Positions 10,207 to 18,398 of a stretch of DNA of 64,000 nucleotides are shown one piece after another (the stretch's first letter is position 1; each line of letters opens with the position of its first letter). The DNA is from Limosilactobacillus balticus (GTDB taxonomy: Bacteria; Bacillota; Bacilli; Lactobacillales; Lactobacillaceae). The stretch is from contig NZ_JACIVH010000042.1 of the NCBI RefSeq assembly GCF_014145615.1, positions 310,001-374,000 on the forward strand, in the 5' to 3' direction. A model generated the notes under the pieces. The model made no database searches. It saw nothing but the letters and a program-made list of their open reading frames with translations, and had not been told where the DNA came from. The position numbers and the translations under genes were made by a program.

Positions 10207-12153
10207 TTACTTTTTAGTAACTTCCATGACGATATCAGTAGTAGTTACCTTTTCACCAGCATCCTTCAATAATTTAATATCGAAGTCTTTACTGTTAGTA
10301 ACTGTTACCATGACAGTATCATCAAGACCCGCTTTCTTGATTGCTGGGTCCCAGAATTCCATTAATTCGTCACCTTTGTCAAAGTGTTGATCCTTATCAA
10401 AGTAACTAATGAATCCAGTACCCCGAAGTTTAATGGTATCAATACCAACGTGGATCAGTAACATAATACCATTGTCTGATTCAAGGCCGATTGCGTGCCG
10501 AGTAGAGAAGGTTGCTCGTACTGTTCCGCTAAATGGAGCAATTACTTTACCATCAGATGGTTTAATGGCAAATCCTTTACCCATGTTACCAGAAGCAAAG
10601 TTTTCATCATTAACGTCTTGTAACTTAACGAAAGTACCAGCAACGGGAGAAGTGATTTCAGTAACACCTGGTTGTGGAGTAGGGGTGGATTCAGTTGAAT
10701 CGCTGTCATCACCATTAAATTGCTTACCCCAGGTTTGTTCAAGTTTAGCAACAATTTGGGCGTGTGATTTTTCATCCAACTTAACCTTAATAGCAAAGAT
10801 GATAATACCTACAAGGATTAAGGCGATTGGAATTAAGAACATGTAAACCTTAAATACGCTAACGCCATGAGCTGTAATAGTAGCGGCAGTAGCACCACCA
10901 GTCATTCCAGCAGCAACAGTAGCGGCACCGACAACACCGTTAGCAACCGCGCCACCAAATTTATCCAATAATGGACGAACTGATAATGTCAGTGATTCAT
11001 CACGGTGTCCTAATTTTAACTGACCATATTCAACTGAATCTGTAATAGTCATCAAAACAACTAAGAAAATGATAGGTTGTGGAATGAAGAATAATTCAGC
11101 ACCAAGTAAAACAAGAGCTAATGACTTGCCAGCAAAGGCGAAGATTAAGGCACCAAGAACTTCAATTGAAGCAGCACCATAGAAGAGCTTATGACGCCCA
11201 ATCTTACCTGAAAATAGTGGGAAAGCAAAGACAGAAATAACACCGACAATTGTGTTTAATCCTCCCAAAATTGAGAAGGCCTTGGCATTGCCTAAAATAT
11301 AAGTAAAGTAGTAAAGCTCAAAACTATTTAACAACGTTTGACCAGTAGTAAAGAATAAGTAAGACATTGCAATAGCTAATAATTGATCATTTTTAGTTAA
11401 GATATGAAGAATATCTTTAAGCTTAGTTTGTTCTTTGTTTTCACGAAGAAGTGACTTTTGTTCGTGAGTAAAAATCCCCACACCAATGGCAGTAATGGCT
11501 GAAATAGCAGCGACAATTACAGCAAAGATAAACCAACCACGGTCGTCACCAGTACCACCGTTTTGGTTAACTGAGAAGAACAGAACCATTGGCATAATAA
11601 CAAATCCAATGATTTGACCACCAATAGTAGAGCCGACCCGGGCGAAGGTAGCTATCTTGTCACGTTCGTGTGAATCGAATGACATAGCAGGAACCATTGA
11701 CCAAAAGCCAACGTCATTAAATGAATAGAACACATCCATAACGATATAAATAATGGCAAATACAAGTAAGTAAAGGAATGGATTACTTGTGTTCAATCCA
11801 CCTAGTGGCGTAAATAGGGCTGCTAAGAGAATGGCAGAAATAACACCACCACCGACAACCCATGGTTTAAACTTACCCCATTTGGTATTAGTCCGATCAA
11901 TTGCATTACCGATTAATGGGTCAATTAATAACTCAACAATCCGCAAAATCATGATAATCAGAGTAACGTATCCAACCATCCGGTTATCAAAGGACTTATC
12001 ACTAGAAGTAAACAGGTGACCAGTGACATACATCATAAAATAAGTAGAAAGTAATGCAAAGAAAGCATCATGCCCAAACGCACCTAGAGAATAAGCTAGG
12101 CGAGAACGAACAACATGGGATTCTTTCTTAGCATTATCTAGTTTTACATCCAT
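10207..12153 (-). CDS. lacS: Galactoside permease with C-terminal EIIA-like domain (LacS type)
   Basis: A 648-residue GPH-family carrier. About 450 N-terminal residues form 12 transmembrane helices. A proline- and threonine-rich linker follows near residue 480, then an IIA(Glc)-like domain from about residue 495 to the end. His568 in LLIHVGIDT is the phosphorylatable histidine, so HPr-dependent phosphorylation can modulate transport. LacS proteins take up lactose, or exchange lactose for galactose. No beta-galactosidase is visible in this window, so raffinose or galactose are possible substrates. A cre site sits inside its promoter. Confidence 0.9.
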   Translation of the reverse strand: MDVKLDNAKKESHVVRSRLAYSLGAFGHDAFFALLSTYFMMYVTGHLFTSSDKSFDNRMVGYVTLIIMILRIVELLIDPLIGNAIDRTNTKWGKFKPWVVGGGVISAILLAALFTPLGGLNTSNPFLYLLVFAIIYIVMDVFYSFNDVGFWSMVPAMSFDSHERDKIATFARVGSTIGGQIIGFVIMPMVLFFSVNQNGGTGDDRGWFIFAVIVAAISAITAIGVGIFTHEQKSLLRENKEQTKLKDILHILTKNDQLLAIAMSYLFFTTGQTLLNSFELYYFTYILGNAKAFSILGGLNTIVGVISVFAFPLFSGKIGRHKLFYGAASIEVLGALIFAFAGKSLALVLLGAELFFIPQPIIFLVVLMTITDSVEYGQLKLGHRDESLTLSVRPLLDKFGGAVANGVVGAATVAAGMTGGATAATITAHGVSVFKVYMFLIPIALILVGIIIFAIKVKLDEKSHAQIVAKLEQTWGKQFNGDDSDSTESTPTPQPGVTEITSPVAGTFVKLQDVNDENFASGNMGKGFAIKPSDGKVIAPFSGTVRATFSTRHAIGLESDNGIMLLIHVGIDTIKLRGTGFISYFDKDQHFDKGDELMEFWDPAIKKAGLDDTVMVTVTNSKDFDIKLLKDAGEKVTTTDIVMEVTKK

Positions 12154-12199
12154 GTTAACTCCCCTTTTCTACAACAACATATAATATCTTACACGAATA

Positions 12200-12228
12200 A
12201 TAGTAAGCGTTTTCATGGAAAAAGTCAA
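12200..12228 (-). promoter_or_regulatory. lacS promoter with cre site between -35 and -10
   Basis: On the minus strand, TTGACT (complement of 12223-12228) and TACTAT (complement of 12200-12205) are separated by 17 bases. On the plus strand 12202-12215 reads AGTAAGCGTTTTCA, matching the cre consensus at 13 of 14 positions. Bound CcpA would directly cover the promoter, so lacS is predicted to be glucose-repressed. Confidence 0.7.
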
Positions 12229-12278
12229 TGCACTTTTAGTAAAGTTTTACGAAAAAGAAAGAAATATCAAAATAATTA

Positions 12279-12542
12279 TTAATTGAAAGCGATTGCCATA
12301 ACTTGGGCTTGGGCAGTTTCTAAGTCATCTGCATTTAAATTAATATATTTATTTACAAGGCGTTCATTTGCATGAAGATCGTTGATAAGAAAATCGTGGA
12401 TCGATGTAATGTTTATTCCGGCATGGCGTAAATGGAGAATTGTCATTGTAATTGCTAACTGTTCTGTTTTGGCAGCCGAAAGGGTAGCAGGGGCTGCTTC
12501 GATGACACCTTGGTAATAGCCGCTCATAAATGTTTTATTCAT
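12279..12542 (-). CDS. Small hypothetical protein
   Basis: An 87-residue protein that I do not recognise. The ATG at 12542 has AGAGGTGAG eight bases upstream, which supports real expression; an earlier in-frame start lacks one. It is predicted to be mostly helical and soluble, with no membrane segment, signal peptide or cysteine cluster. The C-terminal half is rich in Asn, Asp and Leu. It lies between lacS and gnd on the same strand, and the gnd terminator separates it from gnd, so it is probably a single-gene unit. Confidence 0.65.
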   Translation of the reverse strand: MNKTFMSGYYQGVIEAAPATLSAAKTEQLAITMTILHLRHAGINITSIHDFLINDLHANERLVNKYINLNADDLETAQAQVMAIAFN

Positions 12543-12605
12543 GATACTCACCTCTATTCTAATCAAACCACGTTTCTATGTTCTTGTTAAGAAATTTAAA
12601 ATAAA

Positions 12606-12632
12606 AACGACCGAGAACAGATCTCAGTCGTT
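12606..12632 (-). terminator. Terminator of gnd
   Basis: An 11-base stem (12606-12616 with 12622-12632, one mismatch). On the minus strand it is followed by a T-rich tract (plus-strand A run just left of 12606). Confidence 0.8.
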
Positions 12633-12650
12633 AAATCAAAATTTATTTGA

Positions 12651-14087
12651 TTATTGTTCTTCGTACCAGCTGTAGTGGAAGTTACCAGGACGGTCAGTAC
12701 GTTCGTAAGTGTGAGCACCGAAGTAGTCACGTTGAGCTTGAAGCAAGTTAGCAGGAAGCACTTCTGAACGGTATGAGTCGTAGTAACTAATAGCAGCACT
12801 AAGTGAAGGAACAGGAATACCAGCCTTAACAGCAAGAGCAACAACGTCACGAGTTGCCTTTTGGTATTTCTTAGCAATATCCTTGAAGTAATCATCAAGA
12901 AGTAAGTTCTTCAAGTCTGGGTTCTTAGTGAAGGCATCAGTAATGTTTTGTAAGAATTGTGCACGAATAATGCATCCTGCACGCCAGATTTGAGCTAATT
13001 CACCATACTTAAGGTTCCAGTCGTAACGTTCGGAGTCGATCCGCATTTGTTCGAAACCTTGTGCATAACTCATAAGCTTACCGAAGTAAAGAGCTTGACG
13101 TACTTTTTCAATCATTTCCTTCTTGTCGTCGATTGAAATAGCTTCAGTTTCAACAGGCAATTCCTTGCTTGCTTGTACACGTTCGTCCTTCATCATTGAA
13201 ATGTAACGAGCATAAACAGCTTCTGTAATAACTGATTGAGGAGCACCACCATCAAGAGCAGTCATTGAACTCCACTTACCAGTACCTTTGTTAGCACCAC
13301 GGTCAAGGATCATGTCAACAATAGGCTTGTTCTTGTCGTCACCAAGGTCATCCTTACGAGTAAGGATATCAGCAGTAATGTCAACAAGGTAACTACTTAA
13401 TTCACCCTTGTTCCATTCAGCAAAAGTCTTAGCAATGTCATCAACAGGCATCTTTAATACATTACGCATGATGTTGTAACTTTCGTCGATTAATTCTTCA
13501 TCACCGTATTCGATACCGTTGTGAACCATTTTAACATAGTGACCAGCACCATTTGGTCCAATGTAAGCAACACATGGCTTGCCATCTTCTTCAGCCTTAG
13601 CAGCAATCTTAGTAAGGATTGGAGCAACTAAGTCATAAGCTTCTTTTTGACCACCTGGCATAAGTGATGGACCGTGGAGGGCACCTAATTCACCACCGGA
13701 AACACCCATTCCGATGAAGTTGATACCAGACTTGTCTAACTTAGCGTTACGAGCCATAGTATCGTGGAAGTTAGTGTTACCACCATCGATTAAAACATCA
13801 CCCTTGTCAAGTAATGGCAATAATTCGTCGATAAGAGCATCAGTTGGCTTACCGGCTTTAACCATCATAAGAATCCGACGAGGCTTTTCTAATGAGTCTA
13901 CGAATTCCTTAACAGTGTAGCTAGGTACTAACTTCTTATCGCTGTGGTCGCGCATCATATCGTCAGTACGGTTACGGTGACGGTTGTATACACCAACCGT
14001 GAAGCCACGACTTTCGATATTTAGTGCAAGGTTCTTACCCATAACAGCTAAACCAACAACACCAATTTGTGCTTTTTGATCAGACAT
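12651..14087 (-). CDS. gnd: 6-phosphogluconate dehydrogenase, decarboxylating
   Basis: It oxidises 6-phosphogluconate to ribulose 5-phosphate and CO2 with NADP+. The N-terminal Rossmann domain begins with [14 protein letters not shown]. The family signature [14 protein letters not shown] and the catalytic segment [11 protein letters not shown] follow, then a helical C-terminal domain. The 478-residue length is typical of the long, dimeric form. The ATG at 14087 has GAGGAGAG at proper spacing. In heterofermenters this enzyme feeds the phosphoketolase pathway; with zwf next to it on the same strand, it supplies pentose phosphate and NADPH. It has its own terminator and zwf is terminated before it, so the two are separate units. 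Confidence 0.97.
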   Translation of the reverse strand: MSDQKAQIGVVGLAVMGKNLALNIESRGFTVGVYNRHRNRTDDMMRDHSDKKLVPSYTVKEFVDSLEKPRRILMMVKAGKPTDALIDELLPLLDKGDVLIDGGNTNFHDTMARNAKLDKSGINFIGMGVSGGELGALHGPSLMPGGQKEAYDLVAPILTKIAAKAEEDGKPCVAYIGPNGAGHYVKMVHNGIEYGDEELIDESYNIMRNVLKMPVDDIAKTFAEWNKGELSSYLVDITADILTRKDDLGDDKNKPIVDMILDRGANKGTGKWSSMTALDGGAPQSVITEAVYARYISMMKDERVQASKELPVETEAISIDDKKEMIEKVRQALYFGKLMSYAQGFEQMRIDSERYDWNLKYGELAQIWRAGCIIRAQFLQNITDAFTKNPDLKNLLLDDYFKDIAKKYQKATRDVVALAVKAGIPVPSLSAAISYYDSYRSEVLPANLLQAQRDYFGAHTYERTDRPGNFHYSWYEEQ

Positions 14088-14187
14088 TAAAGTCACTCTC
14101 CTCAATACTTATGTAATATAATTCACAACCTCGATTATAACAAAAATTAAAGATAGTGCAAACGCTAAACATCAATTTTTATTATAA

Positions 14188-14225
14188 AAAAGTAATTTAC
14201 AGCACGAATGCTATAAATTACTTTT
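14188..14225 (-). terminator. Terminator of zwf
   Basis: A 12-base outer stem (14188-14199 with 14214-14225) plus a 4-base inner stem. On the minus strand it is followed by a U-rich tail. Confidence 0.8.
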
Positions 14226-14230
14226 AGTAA

Positions 14231-15712
14231 CTAATGATTTAAACGATAAACCCACTTACGTCCATCGCGAGCCAGTAGTTCGTCAGAAGCAGCTGGACCC
14301 ATGGAACTAGGAGTGTAGTTAGGGAATTGAGGCTTTTCAATATCCCAAAGCTTACGGATAACGTCAACGAACTTCCATGCATAAGCAATTTCAGCCCATG
14401 AGGCAAAGTTTGTATGGTTGCCTTCAAGTGCATCATGGAAAAGACGTTCATATGGTTCTGGAGATTCCTTCTTATCAGAATCACTTTGTAAGAATCGTAA
14501 ATCAACAGGCTCTGTTGTGAAGCCTTGACCCGCACGCTTAGCATTTAATTGGATTGCAAAACCTGAGTTAGGTTCAACAAAAATAGTTAATACGTTTGAG
14601 TTAAGAGATTGGTCACTTTCAGAACGTGGGTTAGCAAAGATATCGATTAATGGCTTCTTAAAGACAACATCAATACGAGTAAACTTGTCTGCTAACTTTT
14701 TACCAGTCCGAACGTAGAATGGTACACCAGACCAACGATAGTTATCAAACATTAACTTAGCAGCAACAAAGGTTTCAGTACCAGATTCTGGATCAACACC
14801 ATCTTCATGACGGTAAGCGTTAGTTTCATCACCAGCATCGTATTGTCCACGGACAAAGTTAGCAGCTGCTTCTGATGGTGTGTAGAGGCGAAGACTACGA
14901 AGAGCCTTAATCTTTTCAACTCGAACATCAGCATCAGTAAATGCAACTGGTTGTTCCATTGCTAATTGGGCAACAATTTGCATGATGTGGTTTTGTACCA
15001 TATCACGTAATGCACCAGATTGGTCATAGTAACCAGCACGTTCTTCAACCCCAAGTTTTTCACTCAATGTTACTTGGATGTTATCAATGTAACGGTTATT
15101 CCAGAGTGATTCAATCATGGTGTTACCAAAACGTAATGCTTGAATGTTTTGAACCATTTCCTTACCAAGGTAGTGGTCAATCCGGAAAATTTGATTTTCA
15201 CTAAATGTTTGTGATAATTCATCGTTAAGCTTCTTAGCAGATTCAAAATCACGACCAAATGGCTTTTCAATAACAAGACGGTTAAAACCATTGTCAGTTA
15301 ATAATCCTTGCTTCTTCAAGTTCAATGCAATAGTCCCGAAGAATTGTGGTGCCATTGACATGTAGAAGAGACGGTTGCCTTCAGCGCCGAATTGTTTATC
15401 CAATTCAGCAAGGCGTTGCTTAAGGATTTCGTAATGTTCTGGCTTAGTAACATCATGTGACTTGTAGAAAAAGTGTTTTGAGAATGCTTCTGCTTGGCCA
15501 TCCTCAGTCTCTGGAATGTTGCTAATAGATTCACGAACGATTTGTTGGAATTCTTCGTCAGTTAATGGACGACGAGAAGTTCCTAGTAATGCAAAATGGT
15601 CAGCTAGGTAACCCTTTTGATATAACTTGAACAAAGCAGTATAAAGTTTACGCTTTGCAAGGTCACCAGTAGCACCAAATAATGTAATGACAGCCTTATT
15701 TTCTGTAGCCAA
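14231..15712 (-). CDS. zwf: Glucose-6-phosphate 1-dehydrogenase
   Basis: It oxidises glucose 6-phosphate to 6-phosphogluconolactone with NADP+ (or NAD+ in some lactic acid bacteria). GATGDLAKRK near residue 13 is the nucleotide-binding loop, and RIDHYLGKEMVQN contains the catalytic His and the substrate-binding Lys. I place the start at the TTG at 15712 (493 residues) because AGGAG lies eight bases upstream; the alternative GTG at 15721 touches that site. Together with gnd it forms the oxidative branch that opens the phosphoketolase pathway. Confidence 0.95.
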   Translation of the reverse strand: MATENKAVITLFGATGDLAKRKLYTALFKLYQKGYLADHFALLGTSRRPLTDEEFQQIVRESISNIPETEDGQAEAFSKHFFYKSHDVTKPEHYEILKQRLAELDKQFGAEGNRLFYMSMAPQFFGTIALNLKKQGLLTDNGFNRLVIEKPFGRDFESAKKLNDELSQTFSENQIFRIDHYLGKEMVQNIQALRFGNTMIESLWNNRYIDNIQVTLSEKLGVEERAGYYDQSGALRDMVQNHIMQIVAQLAMEQPVAFTDADVRVEKIKALRSLRLYTPSEAAANFVRGQYDAGDETNAYRHEDGVDPESGTETFVAAKLMFDNYRWSGVPFYVRTGKKLADKFTRIDVVFKKPLIDIFANPRSESDQSLNSNVLTIFVEPNSGFAIQLNAKRAGQGFTTEPVDLRFLQSDSDKKESPEPYERLFHDALEGNHTNFASWAEIAYAWKFVDVIRKLWDIEKPQFPNYTPSSMGPAASDELLARDGRKWVYRLNH

Positions 15713-15799
15713 AATGTTCACTCCTTCTGAAATTTCAGAAAATTCTTATACCGTGACAATTATATACTCTTAAAGCATAATCTGCACTATCAAAGGAAA

Positions 15800-15828
15800 C
15801 GTTTTCTGAGAAGATATCTTAGAAAACG
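15800..15828. promoter_or_regulatory. 12-base palindrome in the zwf leader
   Basis: CGTTTTCTGAGA (15800-15811) and TCTTAGAAAACG (15817-15828) form a near-perfect inverted repeat around a 5-base loop, about 90 bases upstream of the zwf start. No U tract follows in either direction, so it looks more like an operator or an mRNA hairpin than a terminator. Confidence 0.5.
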
Positions 15829-15858
15829 GAAATGGACCATTAACGATAAATGGCTTAT

Positions 15859-15886
15859 TTATTAGTCTTTGGCAAGCGCTTGTCAA
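15859..15886 (-). promoter_or_regulatory. Predicted distal zwf promoter with cre/LacI-like operator
   Basis: On the minus strand, TTGACA (complement of 15881-15886) and TAATAA (complement of 15859-15864) are 16 bases apart. The -35 overlaps TTGGCAAGCGCTTGTCAA (15869-15886), an 18-base near-palindrome with the AAGCGCTT core of cre and LacI-family operators. A transcript from here would have a leader of about 140 bases that contains the 15800-15828 palindrome. Confidence 0.5.
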
Positions 15887-15963
15887 TTAATGGTCTAGAT
15901 CAAAAAACTTTTAAAAGAAATTTGCAATTAATTACAATTAAAACTTATGAAGTTAAACTAAAT

Positions 15964-15990
15964 AAAAAAGCTGAGAAATTCCTCAGCTTT
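15964..15990 (-). terminator. Terminator of the MFS gene
   Basis: AAAGCTGAG (15967-15975) pairs with CTCAGCTTT (15982-15990). The minus-strand transcript ends in a U run. Confidence 0.85.
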
Positions 15991-16000
15991 AAAACGTCTC

Positions 16001-17179
16001 TTACACAAACTGTTTCCGTTCTGCTATTACACCACAGATTGTAAAGAAGATAGCGGCAATAGCAATTACGACTAAACTTGCGAACCAGTTATGTGTTTGT
16101 GAATAAAGGTTACCGACAATGATCGGCCCTAATGCAGAAATTAAGTATCCAACTGATTGAACCATTCCTGAAAGATTTCGTGTATCAGCGGAACTCTTGG
16201 TCTTTAGTCCGAATAAAGTCATTGCAAGAACAAAAGTGGTAGTTGTACCAGCACCAAGAAATAGGGCAACAAATATATAGTAAACAAGGGAATTTACCGG
16301 AAAGAACATCATTCCAGTTCCGATTAAAGAAATGGTTCCCGCAAATAGCATAATTGGTTGCCGATTCTTCATCTTAGTGGCAATTACGGGGATTGCAAAG
16401 GCAAATGGCATTGATAATAGTTGTAGTAATCCAGCAACTAGACTCGCATTATCACTGCTTAATCCGGCATCCATGGCAATTGTAGGCAACCAGGCAACAA
16501 TACTATAGAATACGAAACATTGTCCCCCAAAGAATAAGAGTAACCACCATGCATTTGCGTTTTTCCACATGTTAGTTCCTCGATCAGTAGAACTGCTTTC
16601 GTTAGTAGCACGTTGATTATAGAGTAAGTTCGGTACCCAGATAATAGCTGCGATTAAAGCAACAATGCTAATAATGATAACAGCTGTTTGCCAACTAGTA
16701 GCGTGGGTAATTGGGGTAATTGCGTAAGCGCCAATTGCAGCAAACAAAGTCATTGCGACATTATACATCCCGGTTACACTTCCAATTTGATTTGGTAGCT
16801 TATCAGAAATAATCGCAGGTAATAAGACGTTAATGCAAGTGATGGCAGCCCCGACTAATATTGTTCCGATCATTAACGATGAGAAGTTTAAAATTCGTAA
16901 ATAAGAACCAATAAACATTAAAATCATTGCTAACTCAATCGTTAGTTCATTACCAATTTTTTGAGCGAGTGCTGAAACTACTGATGATAATAATCCAAAA
17001 CAAAGCAGGGGAATAGTTGTTAAAATTCCTAAGCTGGTAGTTTCGACATTAAAAGTTTGTGCAATATCTTTAATGACAGATGGTATTGCTGTAATCGGCA
17101 TCCGCATACAGATCCCAAGGAAAAATAATCCAAGGATCAGAAGTGGACTATGCTTTTTGAGTTTTTCCAAAAAATTCAT
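16001..17179 (-). CDS. MFS transporter, CynX/NimT-like
   Basis: A 392-residue, 12-helix major facilitator carrier. The N-terminal pattern LFFLGICMRMPITAIPSVI and overall length fit the cyanate/2-nitroimidazole (CynX/NimT) group, whose true substrates are mostly unknown; in lactobacilli they are usually annotated only as MFS transporters. The start is uncertain: the ATG at 17179 has AAAGG directly against it, while a TTG three codons later (17170) has the better spacing. It is a single-gene unit between a divergent VOC gene and the zwf regulatory region. Confidence 0.85.
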   Translation of the reverse strand: MNFLEKLKKHSPLLILGLFFLGICMRMPITAIPSVIKDIAQTFNVETTSLGILTTIPLLCFGLLSSVVSALAQKIGNELTIELAMILMFIGSYLRILNFSSLMIGTILVGAAITCINVLLPAIISDKLPNQIGSVTGMYNVAMTLFAAIGAYAITPITHATSWQTAVIIISIVALIAAIIWVPNLLYNQRATNESSSTDRGTNMWKNANAWWLLLFFGGQCFVFYSIVAWLPTIAMDAGLSSDNASLVAGLLQLLSMPFAFAIPVIATKMKNRQPIMLFAGTISLIGTGMMFFPVNSLVYYIFVALFLGAGTTTTFVLAMTLFGLKTKSSADTRNLSGMVQSVGYLISALGPIIVGNLYSQTHNWFASLVVIAIAAIFFTICGVIAERKQFV

Positions 17180-17345
17180 CCTTTCATCATAAGATTAGCT
17201 TGATAATAGACTAGACAATTATATCATAATGGGGCCTTAGTTATGATTAATATACGGTTAGAAGTAGTTAATCCAATTAGAGACTAGTTTGACGGAAAGC
17301 GATTCAAAATATATAATCAACAATGAATATTTTTGGAGGAACACT

Positions 17346-17771
17346 ATGACGGTTATATACCCATACCTAACATTTGAGAATGCGAAGGAAGCGATGACTT
17401 ATTATGAGCAAGACTTTGGCGCTCAAATCATATATCATGAGGCCCTGACAAAAGAGCAGGCGGAAAGTCTAGGATTACCAGTTGATCAATTGAGCCAAAC
17501 AACAATGCGGGGCGAATTTATGATTGCTGGGCAAAAGATTATTTGTGCAGATGCAACAATGGGCAATCCCCAAACTTCTACTCTAATTTCAATTTTACTT
17601 GATTTTGAAGAAGAGGAAGATAAAGCACGTGATTTGTTTAATCGTTTAGCAAAATCGGAAAATCAACGTGTGACGGTACCATTTGGTGATTGGATACTAA
17701 ATAATGTAATGGGGCAGGTTGTAGATAAGTATGGGATAACATGGCTGATAAGTGCTAATAAACAAGGCTGA
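17346..17771 (+). CDS. VOC-superfamily protein, PhnB-like
   Basis: A 141-residue protein of the vicinal oxygen chelate fold (glyoxalase/bleomycin-resistance superfamily). The start MTVIYPYLTFENAKEAMTYY and the ending NNVMGQVVDKYGITW are typical of the PhnB/DUF1338-free short family found singly in lactobacilli. These proteins often bind a metal, and some protect against electrophiles, but no function can be assigned here. The ATG at 17346 is chosen because GGAGGA ends five bases before it. Confidence 0.8.
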   Translation: MTVIYPYLTFENAKEAMTYYEQDFGAQIIYHEALTKEQAESLGLPVDQLSQTTMRGEFMIAGQKIICADATMGNPQTSTLISILLDFEEEEDKARDLFNRLAKSENQRVTVPFGDWILNNVMGQVVDKYGITWLISANKQG

Positions 17772-17772
17772 T

Positions 17773-17816
17773 ATAAAATAAAAGCGACTTGGATTTCCAA
17801 GTCGCTTTTATTTTAT
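17773..17816. terminator. Perfect bidirectional terminator between the VOC and nrdI genes
   Basis: A perfect 20-base stem (17773-17792 with 17797-17816) around a 4-base loop. A/T-rich ends serve both convergent genes. Confidence 0.95.
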
Positions 17817-17819
17817 AGA

Positions 17820-18287
17820 CTAGGCGTTAATTTCGCTCCACCGTTTAGTTAAGATAGTATAAATACGCTCAATATCTTGTGAAGTGCCCCGTAATTCATA
17901 GTCCGCGAGAAATGGTGCGTCAAAGTCTCGCGAGTATTTACGAGCAGTTAAGCAATATTGTTCGTTAAAATTCTTGTTACCACTGCCTACGACGCCGACG
18001 CATTGGTTGGCATTATCGTTGTAGGCAATATATTCACCTAATGCATTTGTCATAATTTCAGTAAAACCAGAATCGATCCCGTTACCACCATTTAAATATG
18101 TGGGCACGAAAGCAAAGAAGGGTTCTGTTTCATCGGCAGGAAGAGTTTGATCGCTAACTTCTTTTAATTCAATAAGTGGACGATCTTCGCTAATACTGTG
18201 CTGTTGTTTAGCATATCCCTGCATCCGCGTTAAGAAGGAACGGGTATTTCCCTCAAGCGAGATATAAATAATATTCATTGGTGCCAT
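17820..18287 (-). CDS. nrdI: NrdI-like flavodoxin
   Basis: A 155-residue flavodoxin-fold protein. It has IIYISLEGNTRSF at the FMN phosphate loop, and the NrdI hallmarks VGVVGSGNKNFNEQYC and DYELRGTSQD. NrdI delivers an oxidant that assembles the Mn2-tyrosyl radical cofactor of class Ib ribonucleotide reductase (NrdF). No nrdE, nrdF or nrdH lies nearby, so this copy is an orphan here. GGAAG lies eight bases before the ATG. Confidence 0.85.
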   Translation of the reverse strand: MAPMNIIYISLEGNTRSFLTRMQGYAKQQHSISEDRPLIELKEVSDQTLPADETEPFFAFVPTYLNGGNGIDSGFTEIMTNALGEYIAYNDNANQCVGVVGSGNKNFNEQYCLTARKYSRDFDAPFLADYELRGTSQDIERIYTILTKRWSEINA

Positions 18288-18398
18288 GTGAATTTCTTCC
18301 TTCTAGTTTAAATTTATTTTAATATCACAAAATTATTTTAGTAGAATTAACCGCTAAATAAAAGGATAATTTTCTTATTGTTGCCAAAATGTAAAGTT

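Noticed and set aside
10409-10846. Plus-strand open frame of 145 codons inside lacS
   Set aside because: It is antisense to the EIIA domain of lacS, which has clear motifs; no ribosome binding site or domain supports it.
15850-16044. Small plus-strand frame of 64 codons between zwf and the MFS gene
   Set aside because: It runs through the zwf promoter/operator and the MFS terminator hairpin and has no ribosome binding site.
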